Below, piece after piece: positions 22,868-32,500 of a DNA stretch of 32,500 nucleotides. This DNA is from Apostichopus japonicus. Its lineage: Eukaryota > Echinodermata > Holothuroidea > Aspidochirotida > Stichopodidae. Under the pieces are notes generated by a model. It made no database searches. It was not told the DNA's origin and saw only the letters and a program-made list of their open reading frames with translations. The stretch lies in contig NC_092579.1 in the NCBI RefSeq assembly GCF_037975245.1, forward strand, positions 22,587,666 through 22,620,165, in the 5' to 3' direction. Made by a program: the position numbers and the translations under genes. The first letter of the stretch is position 1. Each line of letters opens with the position of its first letter.

Positions 22868-24785
22868 GTGAGTTTAACTATTGTACCCAACTGTTTAATG
22901 ATATTTAAGATACTTTTCATAACCTGTTTTAAAAAAAAACCAGTCTAGTATATCATTTACGTGCAAGCTTCATAAGTTTGGTCAAATTTTCACTGATCTG
23001 TAGAGCGGGAGTCCAGAGGGTTTGGTTAGCTGGGAAGGTAACCAATTGCCTGGTACATCACAATGTTCACAATGCATTCCTGTATATGAAACCTGATGAC
23101 TGGCAAACCGACTGTGGTGGATGTGGCTGGGAGAGCAATTTTAAAGTCACCTAATAGCTAACCTAGAGCAGCTTTCATGGTAACACATCAAAGTAAGTAC
23201 AATATGTCAGGTATGGCTCCAAGAGCAACAAATGGCCATTGCCAGTAATTATTGGTGGTGGGGTACCCCTGCCAGTGATCTATAATTGACCCCTCAAGGC
23301 TGACCTAGGTCAGCTCATGAGGTAACCACTTGAAACCTACTGGAAAATGTTGGTTAGGACTTCAGATACAAGGGATGGGCATTGCCAGTAAATTTTATTG
23401 GTGGGGTACCCCTGCTAGTAGACCCCCAATATGCCCATCCCCTCATTGACCTAGGTGAGCTCATGATTTGACCAGTTGAAACCTACAGGAAAATGATAGG
23501 TATCACTTCATATGTAAGGATGGGCATTTTCAGTATTTTATATTGGTGGGCCACCACTGCCAGAGTCCGCCCATCCCTTACATATCGAATCCTGTCAATA
23601 ATTTTCCAGTAGTTTTCAACTGGTTAAATCATGAGCTGAATCAATGAGGGGGGGGGGCTTTTTGAGGGTCTACTGGCAGGGGTACCCCACTAATATAAAT
23701 TACTGGAAATGCCCATCCCTTACATATATATATAGAGTCCTGCCAATCATTTTACAGTAGTTTTCAACTGGTTACCTCATGAGCTAATCTAGGTCAATGG
23801 GGGATGGGCATTTTGGGGGTCTACTGACAGGGTTACCCCACCAATGTAAATGACTGGAAATGCCCATCCCTTACATATGAAGTGATACCTATCATTTTCC
23901 AGTAATTTTTCAACTGGTTATCTCATGAGCTGACCTAAGTCAATGAGGGAATGGGCATTTTGGGGGTCTACTGGCAGGGGTACCCCCCCCCCAATATAAA
24001 TTACTGGAAATTCCCATCCCTTACATATGAAATGATACCATTTTCCAGTAGTTTTCAACTGGTTACATCATGAGCTCACCTAGGTCAATGAGGGGATGGG
24101 CATTTTGGGGGTCTACTGGCAGGGGTACCCCACCAATAAAAATTACTGGCAATGCCCATCAGTTGTATCTGAAGCCCTAACCAACATTTTCCAGTAGGTT
24201 TCAAGTGGTTACCTCATGAGCTGACCTAGGTCAGCCTTGAGGGGTCAATTATAGATCACTGGCAGGGGTACCCCACCACCAATAATTACTGGCAATGGCC
24301 ATTTGTTGCTCTTCGGGCCATACCTGACATATTGTACTTACTTTGATGTGTTACCGTGAAAACTGATCTAGGTTAGCTATCAGGTGACTTTAAAATTGCT
24401 CTCCCAGCCACACCCACCACAGTCGGTTTGCCAGTCGTCTGGTTTCATATACAGGAAAGCACTGTGAACATTGTGATGTACAAGGCAATTGGTTACCTTC
24501 CCAGCTAACCAAACCCTCTGGGATCCCGGTCTATTGGGATCATTATTAACATGATTAACATAATTATTAAGCTTTGAGAAATAACTTGGTGTTATGCTGT
24601 GCAAAGCTAATAATAATTTGGTAAAGCTGCTATTCCTGGCTTATAATTTGAGGGACCTAGATTTAAATGTATACCTCCCAATATGTTATAAAATTTTAAT
24701 GTAAATGTATGTTTATGATAATGTGAGTTATCATGTGCTATATCTGTATCTGTGCTTACACGTATATCATATTTTCTGTTCACAG
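22868..24785 (+). other. Inferred intron between the two exon-like pieces
   Basis: Begins GTGAGT and ends CTGTTCACAG. It contains the long inverted repeat, so its RNA could fold into an extended duplex. The boundaries are predicted from sequence only. Confidence 0.3.
22999..24533. repeat. 1.5-kb inverted repeat made of ~145-bp units
   Basis: The left arm from about 22999 (GAGGGTTTGGTTAGCTGGGA, GGTAACCAATTGCCTGGTAC) is matched on the opposite strand from about 24533 inward with few differences for roughly 450 bp. Further in, both arms consist of ~145-bp units carrying GGGATGGGCATT, GGTGGGGTACCCCTGCCAGT, AATGCCCATCCC, TGACCTAGGTCAGCTCATGA and CTACTGGAAAATG. GGTACC cores fall near 23265, 23406, 23690, 23835, 23980, 24125 and 24270. 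The centre is near 23550, and the right arm has more units than the left, so the arms can pair in several registers. The unit is partly palindromic itself. No coding potential. Confidence 0.9.
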
Positions 24786-25125
24786 GTCAATAATGGTGCA
24801 GATTTTGGCTTCCTGAAGACAAGTGGGAGGCCATTTGTAGTTAAGAGAAACACTCTTTGTTCGTGAAGACTTAACTGGTGTCGATTTGGGGTACCACTTT
24901 AAAACGAAAGTCATGAGGAACCCTTGCCCAAGACTCAACTTTGCATTATTGTGCAGTGCTATACTTTTGCGATTCATGTTTGATCCATTAACTTGTCTTA
25001 ACTTTGTTGGAAAAAAAATCAGATTTTCAGATTTTATTTACAGTGATTTCTTCTCTATCTGTCGAAAGTCAGCCTTTTGTAGACATCAGAAGTTTTATCA
25101 GAAATAAATACTGCCAACGTACACA
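24786..25125 (+). pseudogene. Exon-like fragment, terminal exon with poly(A) signal
   Basis: It follows the acceptor TTTTCTGTTCACAG. Joined in phase 0 to the fragment ending at 22867, the first frame reads VNNGADFGFLKTSGRPFVVK and stops at TGA about 26 codons in. One base of shift opens a second frame (LFVREDLTGVDLGYHF) that runs to TAA at 25105-25107. The TAA lies inside an AATAAA polyadenylation signal (25103-25108), with GT/T-rich sequence after it. So this is probably the 3' end of a gene with one frameshift. The product is not recognised. A very faint likeness of the LFVREDLTG part to BEN-type DNA-binding domains is noted only as an idea. Confidence 0.35.
25103..25108 (+). terminator. 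Candidate polyadenylation signal AATAAA
   Basis: A canonical hexamer overlapping the stop codon of the terminal exon candidate. TTTGTGTTTCTTCTG begins about 20 bases after it, as expected of a downstream GU-rich element. Confidence 0.35.
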
Positions 25126-25164
25126 TTATTTGTGTTTCTTCTGCTCTCTTTTCTTTCAGTGATA

Positions 25165-25535
25165 CTAGTCAGTGAAACTAGTCGGGTTTAATTCTTTCAG
25201 TGAATCTAGTCAGTGCAACTAGTCAGTCGATACCGACTAAGAAAGGTTAGTCGGGAGAGGCACCATCCTGACTAATGTAAAACCTGCTATAAACTAGTCG
25301 GTGGCTCATATAAATTAGTCGGTAAAGACCGACTAATGTCACCAACTAATGTAACTGACTAATAAACATTTACCGACTAAAAAATTGTTGATCGACTAAG
25401 CTGACGGACTAAGATGACCGACTAAGAAATCCAACTGACTAAGGAATTAATTAGTCGGTATAGCAACTGACTAAGGCTATGTTAGTCGGGAGAGGCACCA
25501 GATGGACTAACGTTTTGTTAGTCGGTGAACCAATT
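25165..25535. repeat. Right subterminal TTAGTCGGT-motif array
   Basis: About twenty motifs in about 370 bp, in both orientations: CTAGTCAGTG, TTAGTCGGGAGAGGCACCA, ACCGACTAATG, ACTGACTAA, GATCGACTAAG and TTAGTCGGTGAACC. The block TTAGTCGGGAGAGGCACCA occurs twice (about 25246 and 25484). It is denser than the left array. Confidence 0.85.
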
Positions 25536-25548
25536 TAAGTTTTCAGTG

Positions 25549-26820
25549 GAGTTGAATGGTACGCTGAAACACCTTCAGGCTACAATTATGCGACTGGTTT
25601 TCTTTTTTATTCCCCTTTTCCTTTCTCTTGATATAGTTTTCTATAATTTCTTTTTATTGCAAATATCATGCCTTTTTGTTGATTTTGGATAAGGTTAAAG
25701 CAAATTCTTGACGCGCAATGATCAAAGCTATTTTACGCCTACAGTATTAGAGCTACCTCGTTTTGTGCAATGAACAGCCAAGCACAGCTGGTGCAGATGT
25801 GGGACATATTTGCGTAATGTCGGACGAAATAATAGGTCTGGACAATATATCTGTATTTTCAGTGGAAACTCGTAACTATTATAGCAAATAGCAAACAGTT
25901 TATCCAAAATGGCGTCGAGACGACAAAGGCCGAGGCGTCCGTAAAGAGAAACTGAAAATATAGTCTTGTACCAATGCATTGCCTTTTCACACGACTTTTG
26001 TAACAGTGAAACCCTGTTCATACATGCACTAGTCAGCGTTCACTATTCAAACAGTGCTCCACATCTAACTTGTCCCATTTTAGGACTTCCCATAGGGTAG
26101 AGCCAGTCGCTCGGAGGGCAATACAGTGCGTCAAATCAACGTATCCCGTGAGAGGAGGGGGGCTTCCTGCAACTACATTTTACAAGAAACGGGGCACCTG
26201 CATGCGTGGAATAGAGACTGATGGATCGGTTTATGGACTGGAGATTAAGTCCAATGACATGCCGGAACAGTAACGTTCCATTCCATTTGACCAAATCTCT
26301 CCATAAAGTAAAGCAGTTAGAAAAAATATCATATTCAATTTTTGGGTGTCGAAATGTTGAGAATTTAATCAAATTTGCGAGTTACTCGATAGCTAACATT
26401 TCTTGGTGAACCAAAATCTATAGGAACAAGGACGCCTTCACTGTCATCCCTTTACACCCCCCCCCCTCCTCTTGTTTAGTAATCTCGAGCGAAGTTTGGA
26501 AACATTCGTGACCAATTCGAAGTTCCAAATATACATTTTCTATCTCTTTTCTTTCTTCTCTCTTGGTATAGAGTTGCTATCGTGAGCGTCAGATTATACA
26601 TTGGTAGTAAAAGAAAGCCACATTTTAGGCTAAAACAAAAAAGAAAACGTCATAAATCGTATACGATAGGCTGTCTACACATTGCTGGTTTATATTACTT
26701 ACGGTAGTTGCTTAGGTATTATTGGAAACAGGTTGTAACATAATATTATTTATAAAGTCACTACGGCCACGCACGTCGTAATTTTAAACTTGGAAGTTTC
26801 AATCGCATATATGTTAAAGG
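25549..26820. other. Intergenic DNA right of the CACTA-like element
   Basis: It contains CAAAATGGCGTCGAGACG at 25905, a YY1-like motif and good start context. It opens only an 11-codon Arg-rich frame, with a possible donor GTAAAG at 25941. A 97-codon minus-strand frame (25728-26021) is within chance expectation. No gene can be supported. Confidence 0.45.
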
Positions 26821-27095
<275 letters not shown>

Positions 27096-27098
<3 letters not shown>

Positions 27099-28212
27099 TA
27101 CCTATAGGTATTCATTCAACGCAAATCACAGGACTCTTAAAATGTCTGCATGAGCATGCAAGCCGTCCTCTGTTAGATGTGTTTTATTCATTCTTTAATC
27201 AACGTTAATCATTCCACCCACTCGACATTCGTGTGATTCTGAATTTCCGACAAGCTGTCCTATATTTAGAAAAGTCATACAAAAATAGTTTTCATATTTG
27301 ATATTGTATTTTGTTTTCAAACTCAAAGGCCCTGTTTACGTAAAAATACCTGATTTGTTTTCAAACATTCACTTATTCCATAAAATTAGTAATAAATTGT
27401 TTACGCATGTTATGTTGACGTCGCTTCGACAATAAAAATTAAATAAAACACGTGACGTCAGCTAGACACTTGAGAATGTAAATGACATGCAAATAATTAC
27501 TATTTTGGTCACTAATACTCGTTCACAGTGTCACACGTGCAATTAGTTGTTTCCTTCATTATAATGTGCAGGCCATTTCAGTTTGAATGGAAGAAAATAT
27601 TGTAAACAAATTGTTTAGGACTGAGTCGGAGAGCTATAGAGTGTACGGGTGAAAATACAACTTTGTTGTTAAATTGCTGTGATTGTTGTGACGTTTGAAA
27701 TCCAAGCAAGATTGTTTTTTTTAAATATAATAATTATAGAGCACAGTCATTGCAAGAAATGTTCATATCTTTTCCAAACTTGCTGAGTCATCGTGTTTTC
27801 AATTTCTAGCGACCGTGGAAAGTTTTTACGATCAACCGTGCGCTTTATTTCGGACAATGCGCAAATGCGTCATTGTAAGAATGGTGGCCCTTGATAGTAC
27901 TAACAAAATTGTTATACGTTATATCCCAAATTTCCCACACCCACCCCTATCCCCACCCCACCTCAAACCATGCATGAAGTTTTTCGAAACGATTGTGCCA
28001 TCCGTTAAAGAGATAAATACATTGTAATATATGAACCCTCACTTCTCTGATATCATCCTCCCTCTCCAACCCCCCCCCCCCATCCACCCCGCCCTAAACG
28101 AACATGCAATGAACGCAAGTTGGAAATTACAAATAATACAACAAACACATCCGATTCACACTAAGATAACAGCAACTATATATACTGTCAATTTGTTACC
28201 ACAGCGAAAACT
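27096..28212. other. Intergenic DNA, no gene seen
   Basis: Only short frames. Poly-C lies at about 28070. Overlapping E-box and CRE-like sites are listed separately. Confidence 0.55.
27449..27460. promoter_or_regulatory. Overlapping E-box and CRE-like sites
   Basis: CACGTG (27449-27454) overlaps TGACGTCA (27453-27460), both perfect palindromic consensus sites for bHLH-zip and bZIP factors. A half site TGACGTC lies about 37 bp upstream. No promoter is otherwise visible. Confidence 0.25.
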
Positions 28213-28378
28213 GGATAAATCTGATAACTCCTCGGTAGCATGTGCTATACTAAGATTACAGTAGTAAGAACTGAAGAATCGCAGGCAAACCTTCCAACCA
28301 TACTCGTTGCATTTGTTGGGATTACAAATATCCTCAGCACTTACTGTAATCCCAATAGCACATGCTACCGATTTATCC
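28213..28378. repeat. 166-bp inverted-repeat element
   Basis: CGGTAGCATGTGCTAT (28233-28248) is the exact reverse complement of ATAGCACATGCTACCG (28355-28370). GGATAAAT outside it pairs with ATTTATCC, and AGATTACAGTA/TACTGTAAT inside it pair in part. A second hairpin, TGGGATTACA with TGTAATCCCA, is nested on the right. It has the shape of a small MITE. No target duplication seen. Confidence 0.75.
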
Positions 28379-28772
28379 GAATACGATCGATTTTTTTTAT
28401 TAATGTGATACAAAACTTTTCAGATTTACAGTATATAGTTATACTGTGTTATAGTTATACTGTGTATCGCGGTTGAAAAAACAAGGAACCAAGTCCACAT
28501 GCTTCGTTGACTCTGCACTGTTGCAAAAATAAAATATTTTAATACGAAAACTATAGAAACACCTGCAGATATTATGTTAATATTTGGAATTTTGTTTTCG
28601 CTTAACGTCTGACAAAGAAAATTGATAAATGCGTTATTTGACGTCACATATTAAACCTTGTTTACTAAAGGCTTATCAAGTACTTGCATGCCTTATGGAG
28701 TTCTAGTCTGTTGGATATTTACTTACTAAGTGCATCATTATACAATATTTACACATGTTTAAGGGTTGCAGT
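28379..28772. other. Intergenic DNA, no gene seen
   Basis: A short duplicated GTTATACTGTGTTATAGTTA block at about 28438. No supported frame. Confidence 0.55.
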
Positions 28773-29112
<340 letters not shown>

Positions 29113-30517
29113 ACTGTTGGCGTTCTTTCTGTGGTTGCATTGCACGTCCAAACATCAATACTTTTTAATTAATTGCCCAAAAATGATCATACTATATGAT
29201 TCTCTTTATTATAATAGGCTCGTGCAAAATAGAACGATTAGTCACGGATATCAATTAGATAGGCAGCTTGATATAACGCATACTCCAAAGCCAATGACAC
29301 GTTTGACTGAAAGCCGTGTTGAGTGGAATATCACAAATCAATTGGTAGACAGATCATGTGATATGCTACGGTATGGAATAATTTGAACTGAATCTCAGTA
29401 CGGGAAAGACACCATCCCCACACAGATGCGCGCAAATATCAAATACAGCAATACTGCGAAGCTGAACTTTAAACCATTTCACATTTTCAAATAGTTAACA
29501 ATTTAATTAAATTTTTTTTTTACAATATTTTGCAAGTAAGTCGTAGGCTAATCAGGGCCTTCTTGAAATTGATTATGTTTAAATTAAAGCCCAGATCAAT
29601 AAAGAGATATACATATACATATATATATACATATATATATATACATATCTATACTCTTCAATTCCATATTCCAATATCCATTGTTATTTTCAAATAGGCC
29701 TACTTCTTTTCTGCAAATAGTCTAAACACACGCACACACACAGGAAACATTAACAAACAAAAAACATGCTCCAACTCACCATTTAATTCCGCTGAACGAA
29801 AGTAATAAAAATGCCATGAATATTGCCCGAGTATAAATAATCTTCAGATTGATATTAAAGCCAATTTCCGTATAAATTCACACATGTTAGCCTAGGTTAC
29901 TCGCTAAGAATTCCAAAGGTTTTGAAAACAAAAAAACTATATGATTCGAACACACTTTAAATGGTTTTCCGACACTGACTTAACCACGAGTGTGCAGCTG
30001 TTCGATTGAAGAACTGTAAATATACACAAAATCAAACATCACAATTTATTACTCGTGTGTCTGACCAGTTCACAGTATGAAGAATATGCTATTTATTACT
30101 CTACAGAAAATGCCACATGTATACAGTGTGTGAAAGTATAACTGGCATGGTATACGTTATGTTTTTTGCACACGTCTCTATAAAAGGGTTCAAATACAGT
30201 GTGAATGTGTGTTTTTTTTTCAATCAACTTGTGCAATACAGTCTTTTGAATTTCGTCCATGCATCTATAGAGCGCTTTGGTATCTCTTTTTCTTTCTTTT
30301 TGAAACAACCAGCTTGTTGAAGCAGGTAGCTCCCTGTTGTCAACTATCCCTTCCTTGTCCCCTCCCCCTGTATGGCTCAGGTGCACCGACAGTCAGGTTG
30401 AGACCCGGGAAAAATTCGTTGGGCAATGTTTTAAAGAATTTTTCATTCTTCAGTTTGCTTTGGCAGCATGAAAAAGAGACTAGCCTATGCATTGTTCAGA
30501 ATCAGGATATCCTGTCA
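29113..30517. other. Intergenic DNA, no supported gene
   Basis: A short TA/CATA array lies at 29609-29650. Frames of 67-133 codons at 30096-30610 overlap on both strands and partly translate the next repeat. Confidence 0.5.
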
Positions 30518-30715
30518 GGATGGATGATGGATGGATGGATGGATGGATGGATGGGTGGGTGGGTGGATGGATGGATGTATGTATGGATGGATGGATGGAT
30601 GCATGAATGAATGAATGAATGGATAAATGGATGGATTGATGGACGGGTGGATGGATGGATGGATGGATGGATGGATGGATGGATGGATGGATGGATGGAT
30701 GGATGGATGAATGAA
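30518..30715. repeat. (GGAT)n tetranucleotide array, about 200 bp
   Basis: GGAT units with GGGT, GTAT and GAAT variants in short patches, as produced by slippage after point changes. The Ser-Ile-His-Pro frames on the minus strand and the Trp-Met-Asp-Gly frame on the plus strand are its translation. Confidence 0.97.
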
Positions 30716-32293
30716 TGCAATAAATAAATCGCCTACGTCTCGATAACAAAATAACTACACAGAGGAATGATCTAAACAATGTCATAACAGATCGACGACC
30801 GTTCTCTTTATGAGATGATATTGATATTGGTCAATCAGTGATTTTATAACAATGATTGGAATCGATCTAACCAAAAGTTTGCTGGAAGGTCAATATTTCT
30901 TATCGTTCGTACGAAAACAAATGAACCGGATACAAACAAACAAACAAATAACTACAAAGGTATGAAAGCAAAAACCAAAGCAAACAAAATGGAATGCAAA
31001 AGACAGGAAACGAACCGAAATCAAACGGAACGAAAACCACCACATTAAACCAAAGTCATGACCGAAATGGAAAATCACATTTGTTAGTTAATTTGAGATA
31101 ATGAATCCTTATCATACTGATGTATTAGACTGTATAACCCCGAGGGCAAACCTGGCTATAACCTTATCTCGGTTTGAATGTCACACATAAAAAATACGAA
31201 CCGTAAGCTACATAAACTGCGTACGGATAATTTCGTTGATTTAGGTTCAAAACAGTATATTATGTCTGGTTTTATTATCCTCCGGCAATTTCACTGCTCG
31301 TATTGGTATTATTATTATTTTGCTTTTTATGTTTATTTTGCCCCATTGTATAGATTAAAGTATTAATATTGCATGATTCACTAGATCGGGGAAAAACGTG
31401 AAATTCGTTGTATTTACCAAATATTAAGTGTAGCCTGTAGGCAACACGTCATAAGGGACAGAAAAAAAGATTATTTCCATTAAAATGATCTTCGTACAAC
31501 TCATCATATCAAAAATAAAGCTTAAATCACGACAGGCGTACAAGTTTTGCAAATGTTAATAACAAGTTTAACATTGCTATACCCGTAGAAGTTTCTCAAA
31601 GGAGGGTTAATTTATTGAGGTAATGGACCGCCTAGGGAGGGTTCTGAGGGGAAGGGGAGGGGCGTTGTAGGGTATGTTTTGGTATAGTATGGTTTTGTAT
31701 TGTAATGTGAGGAAGTGTTATGTTTATTGTATATGGTATAAATAAGGTTATGATACGACATGGGATTTGATGAACTGTTCGTCTCATCTGGTTGTCAAGG
31801 ATATAATAACTGGCTGATTTTACCCTCCATGGAACAAATAAATATCTAAGACGTGGCTAAGACCTTTGTCCTCATTATAGTAAATGTGATGGGAAGTGGC
31901 TATGAAATGCTGAGCCGTTTTAAATATATCACAAAAAAGTATTTCCTTCCCATAGTTCAGGTGGTCGACTTCCACCCGGCCCCACCCCCTCACCCCCCTT
32001 CTCCACCCCTCCTTCACATTTCATAGCTGGCTACGCTCTTTAATGGCCACGCCTATATATTGTATTTTGTCTGAAGGTATGTACCCCAGGACAAGAAAGA
32101 TTAGACCTACACGAATAAACTTCCCCATACTGACATTGTCTCGCCCGTCTGTGGTTCACACACACATATCATTGCATGTCCATTACTTCTACATAGACAT
32201 CAGACGACTTATATGGCTTAATTAATTCAGCTAGGAGCTGTAATAACATACTTCACACCTGTCCAGGTGTATAGCCCGATGTGAGACATTTAA
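30716..32293. other. Intergenic DNA, no gene seen
   Basis: An A-rich stretch with (CAAA)n lies at about 30936-31040, a G-rich patch at about 31630-31665 and a C-rich patch at about 31975-32015. No supported frame. Confidence 0.5.
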
Positions 32294-32500
32294 AGAGGGA
32301 AATATGCCAGCAAATCCATCTCGCATCTATCAAAGACTACAAACGAGCGCCACAAATCTGTCAACACGATCAATAATAGCTCAAACGATCTGCAGGTGAG
32401 CTTTGTGGCAGCTGTAGATATAGGCGGAGTCAGTGATACAGCGGGCTTGTCTGTGTCAGCACTGGCAGAGGTAACCACGAACCGGGTTGAGGCTCGGGAC
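32294..32500. other. Possible coding edge, open on both strands to the window end
   Basis: GC content rises here. On the plus strand one frame is open from 32294 to the end (69 codons), the last 35 starting VSFVAAVDIGGVSDTAGL and of normal, protein-like composition. It has no ATG and no clear acceptor. A different plus-strand frame opens at ATG 32304 (MPANPSRIYQRLQ) and meets a good donor, CTGCAG then GTGAGC, at 32396. On the minus strand a frame open from the window end (ASADTDKPAVSLTPPISTAA) stops with TAA at 32290-32292. These three readings exclude each other, and the sequence beyond the window is needed to choose. No family is recognised. Confidence 0.25.

Larger units (their letters stand above)
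20766..25548. mobile_element. CACTA/EnSpm-like DNA transposon, non-autonomous, 4.8 kb
   Basis: The left end CACTGAAAAAATAAA and the reverse complement of the right end CACTGAAAACTTAAA share CACTGAAAA and most of what follows. The dinucleotide GA flanks both ends (20764-20765 and 25549-25550), consistent with, but too short to prove, a 2-bp duplication. Both subterminal zones are packed with TTAGTCGGT-like motifs in both orientations, the layout known for CACTA/EnSpm elements, where such repeats bind the transposase. No DDE/D transposase frame is visible, so it needs an enzyme in trans. The interior carries a broken two-exon gene candidate and a large inverted repeat. Confidence 0.65.

Noticed and set aside
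23088-23112. CTGATGA in the left arm of the large inverted repeat
   Set aside because: No GAAA or GTC in the required order. The match is explained by the repeat unit.
25728-26021. 97-codon minus-strand frame
   Set aside because: Length is within chance expectation, with Cys/Leu-rich composition and no family likeness.
30480-30785. Ser-Ile-His-Pro repeat protein on the minus strand
   Set aside because: Direct translation of the (GGAT)n array.

Overview
This window looks like non-coding DNA from an animal nuclear genome, most likely a marine invertebrate; the exact phylum cannot be told from the sequence. Reasons: low GC by eye, no dense long reading frames, very many long (AT)n microsatellites and poly-G/poly-C runs, several DNA-transposon relics with recognisable ends, and exon-like pieces bounded by GT/AG splice signals. 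No intact protein-coding gene, rRNA, canonical tRNA, CRISPR array or bacterial operon was found. Nearly all open frames are short or are translations of (TA)n or (GGAT)n repeats.

Layout. Positions 1-7390 are AT-rich intergenic DNA with a 15-bp minisatellite (about 750), AT arrays, two CRE-like sites (2271-2290) and a 242-bp perfect-looking foldback (4845-5086). Positions 7394-11970 are transposon-rich: a dispersed repeat present twice (7394 and 11556), a ~206-bp tandem duplication (about 7990-8390), and two short hAT-type elements with exact 8-bp target duplications (8456-8728 and 9258-9908). Positions 13000-18400 hold AT arrays, a SINE-like segment carrying a hammerhead-ribozyme-like fold (14295-14378), a pair of direct repeats (15680 and 16744) around a decayed 43-bp minisatellite, a G-quadruplex motif (17084-17105) and a third, more diverged hAT-like element (18096-18388). 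A second, weaker hammerhead-like fold lies between two AT arrays at 20148-20239.

The most structured object is a 4.8-kb CACTA/EnSpm-like element (20766-25548). It has CACTGAAAA terminal inverted repeats, a possible 2-bp GA duplication, and dense two-orientation arrays of a TTAGTCGGT-type motif inside each end. Its interior has an exon-like piece with frameshift (22653-22867), a 1.5-kb inverted repeat built of ~145-bp units (22999-24533) in the intron position, and an exon-like terminal piece ending at AATAAA (24786-25125). The two pieces join in phase 0 and look like a broken cargo gene; its family is not recognised.

Positions 25549-32290 are again AT-rich intergenic DNA with long AT arrays, tandemly duplicated hairpins with (AT)n loops (28773-29112), a small inverted-repeat element (28213-28378) and a GGAT array (30518-30715). 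The last 207 bases are open on both strands and may be the edge of a real exon.
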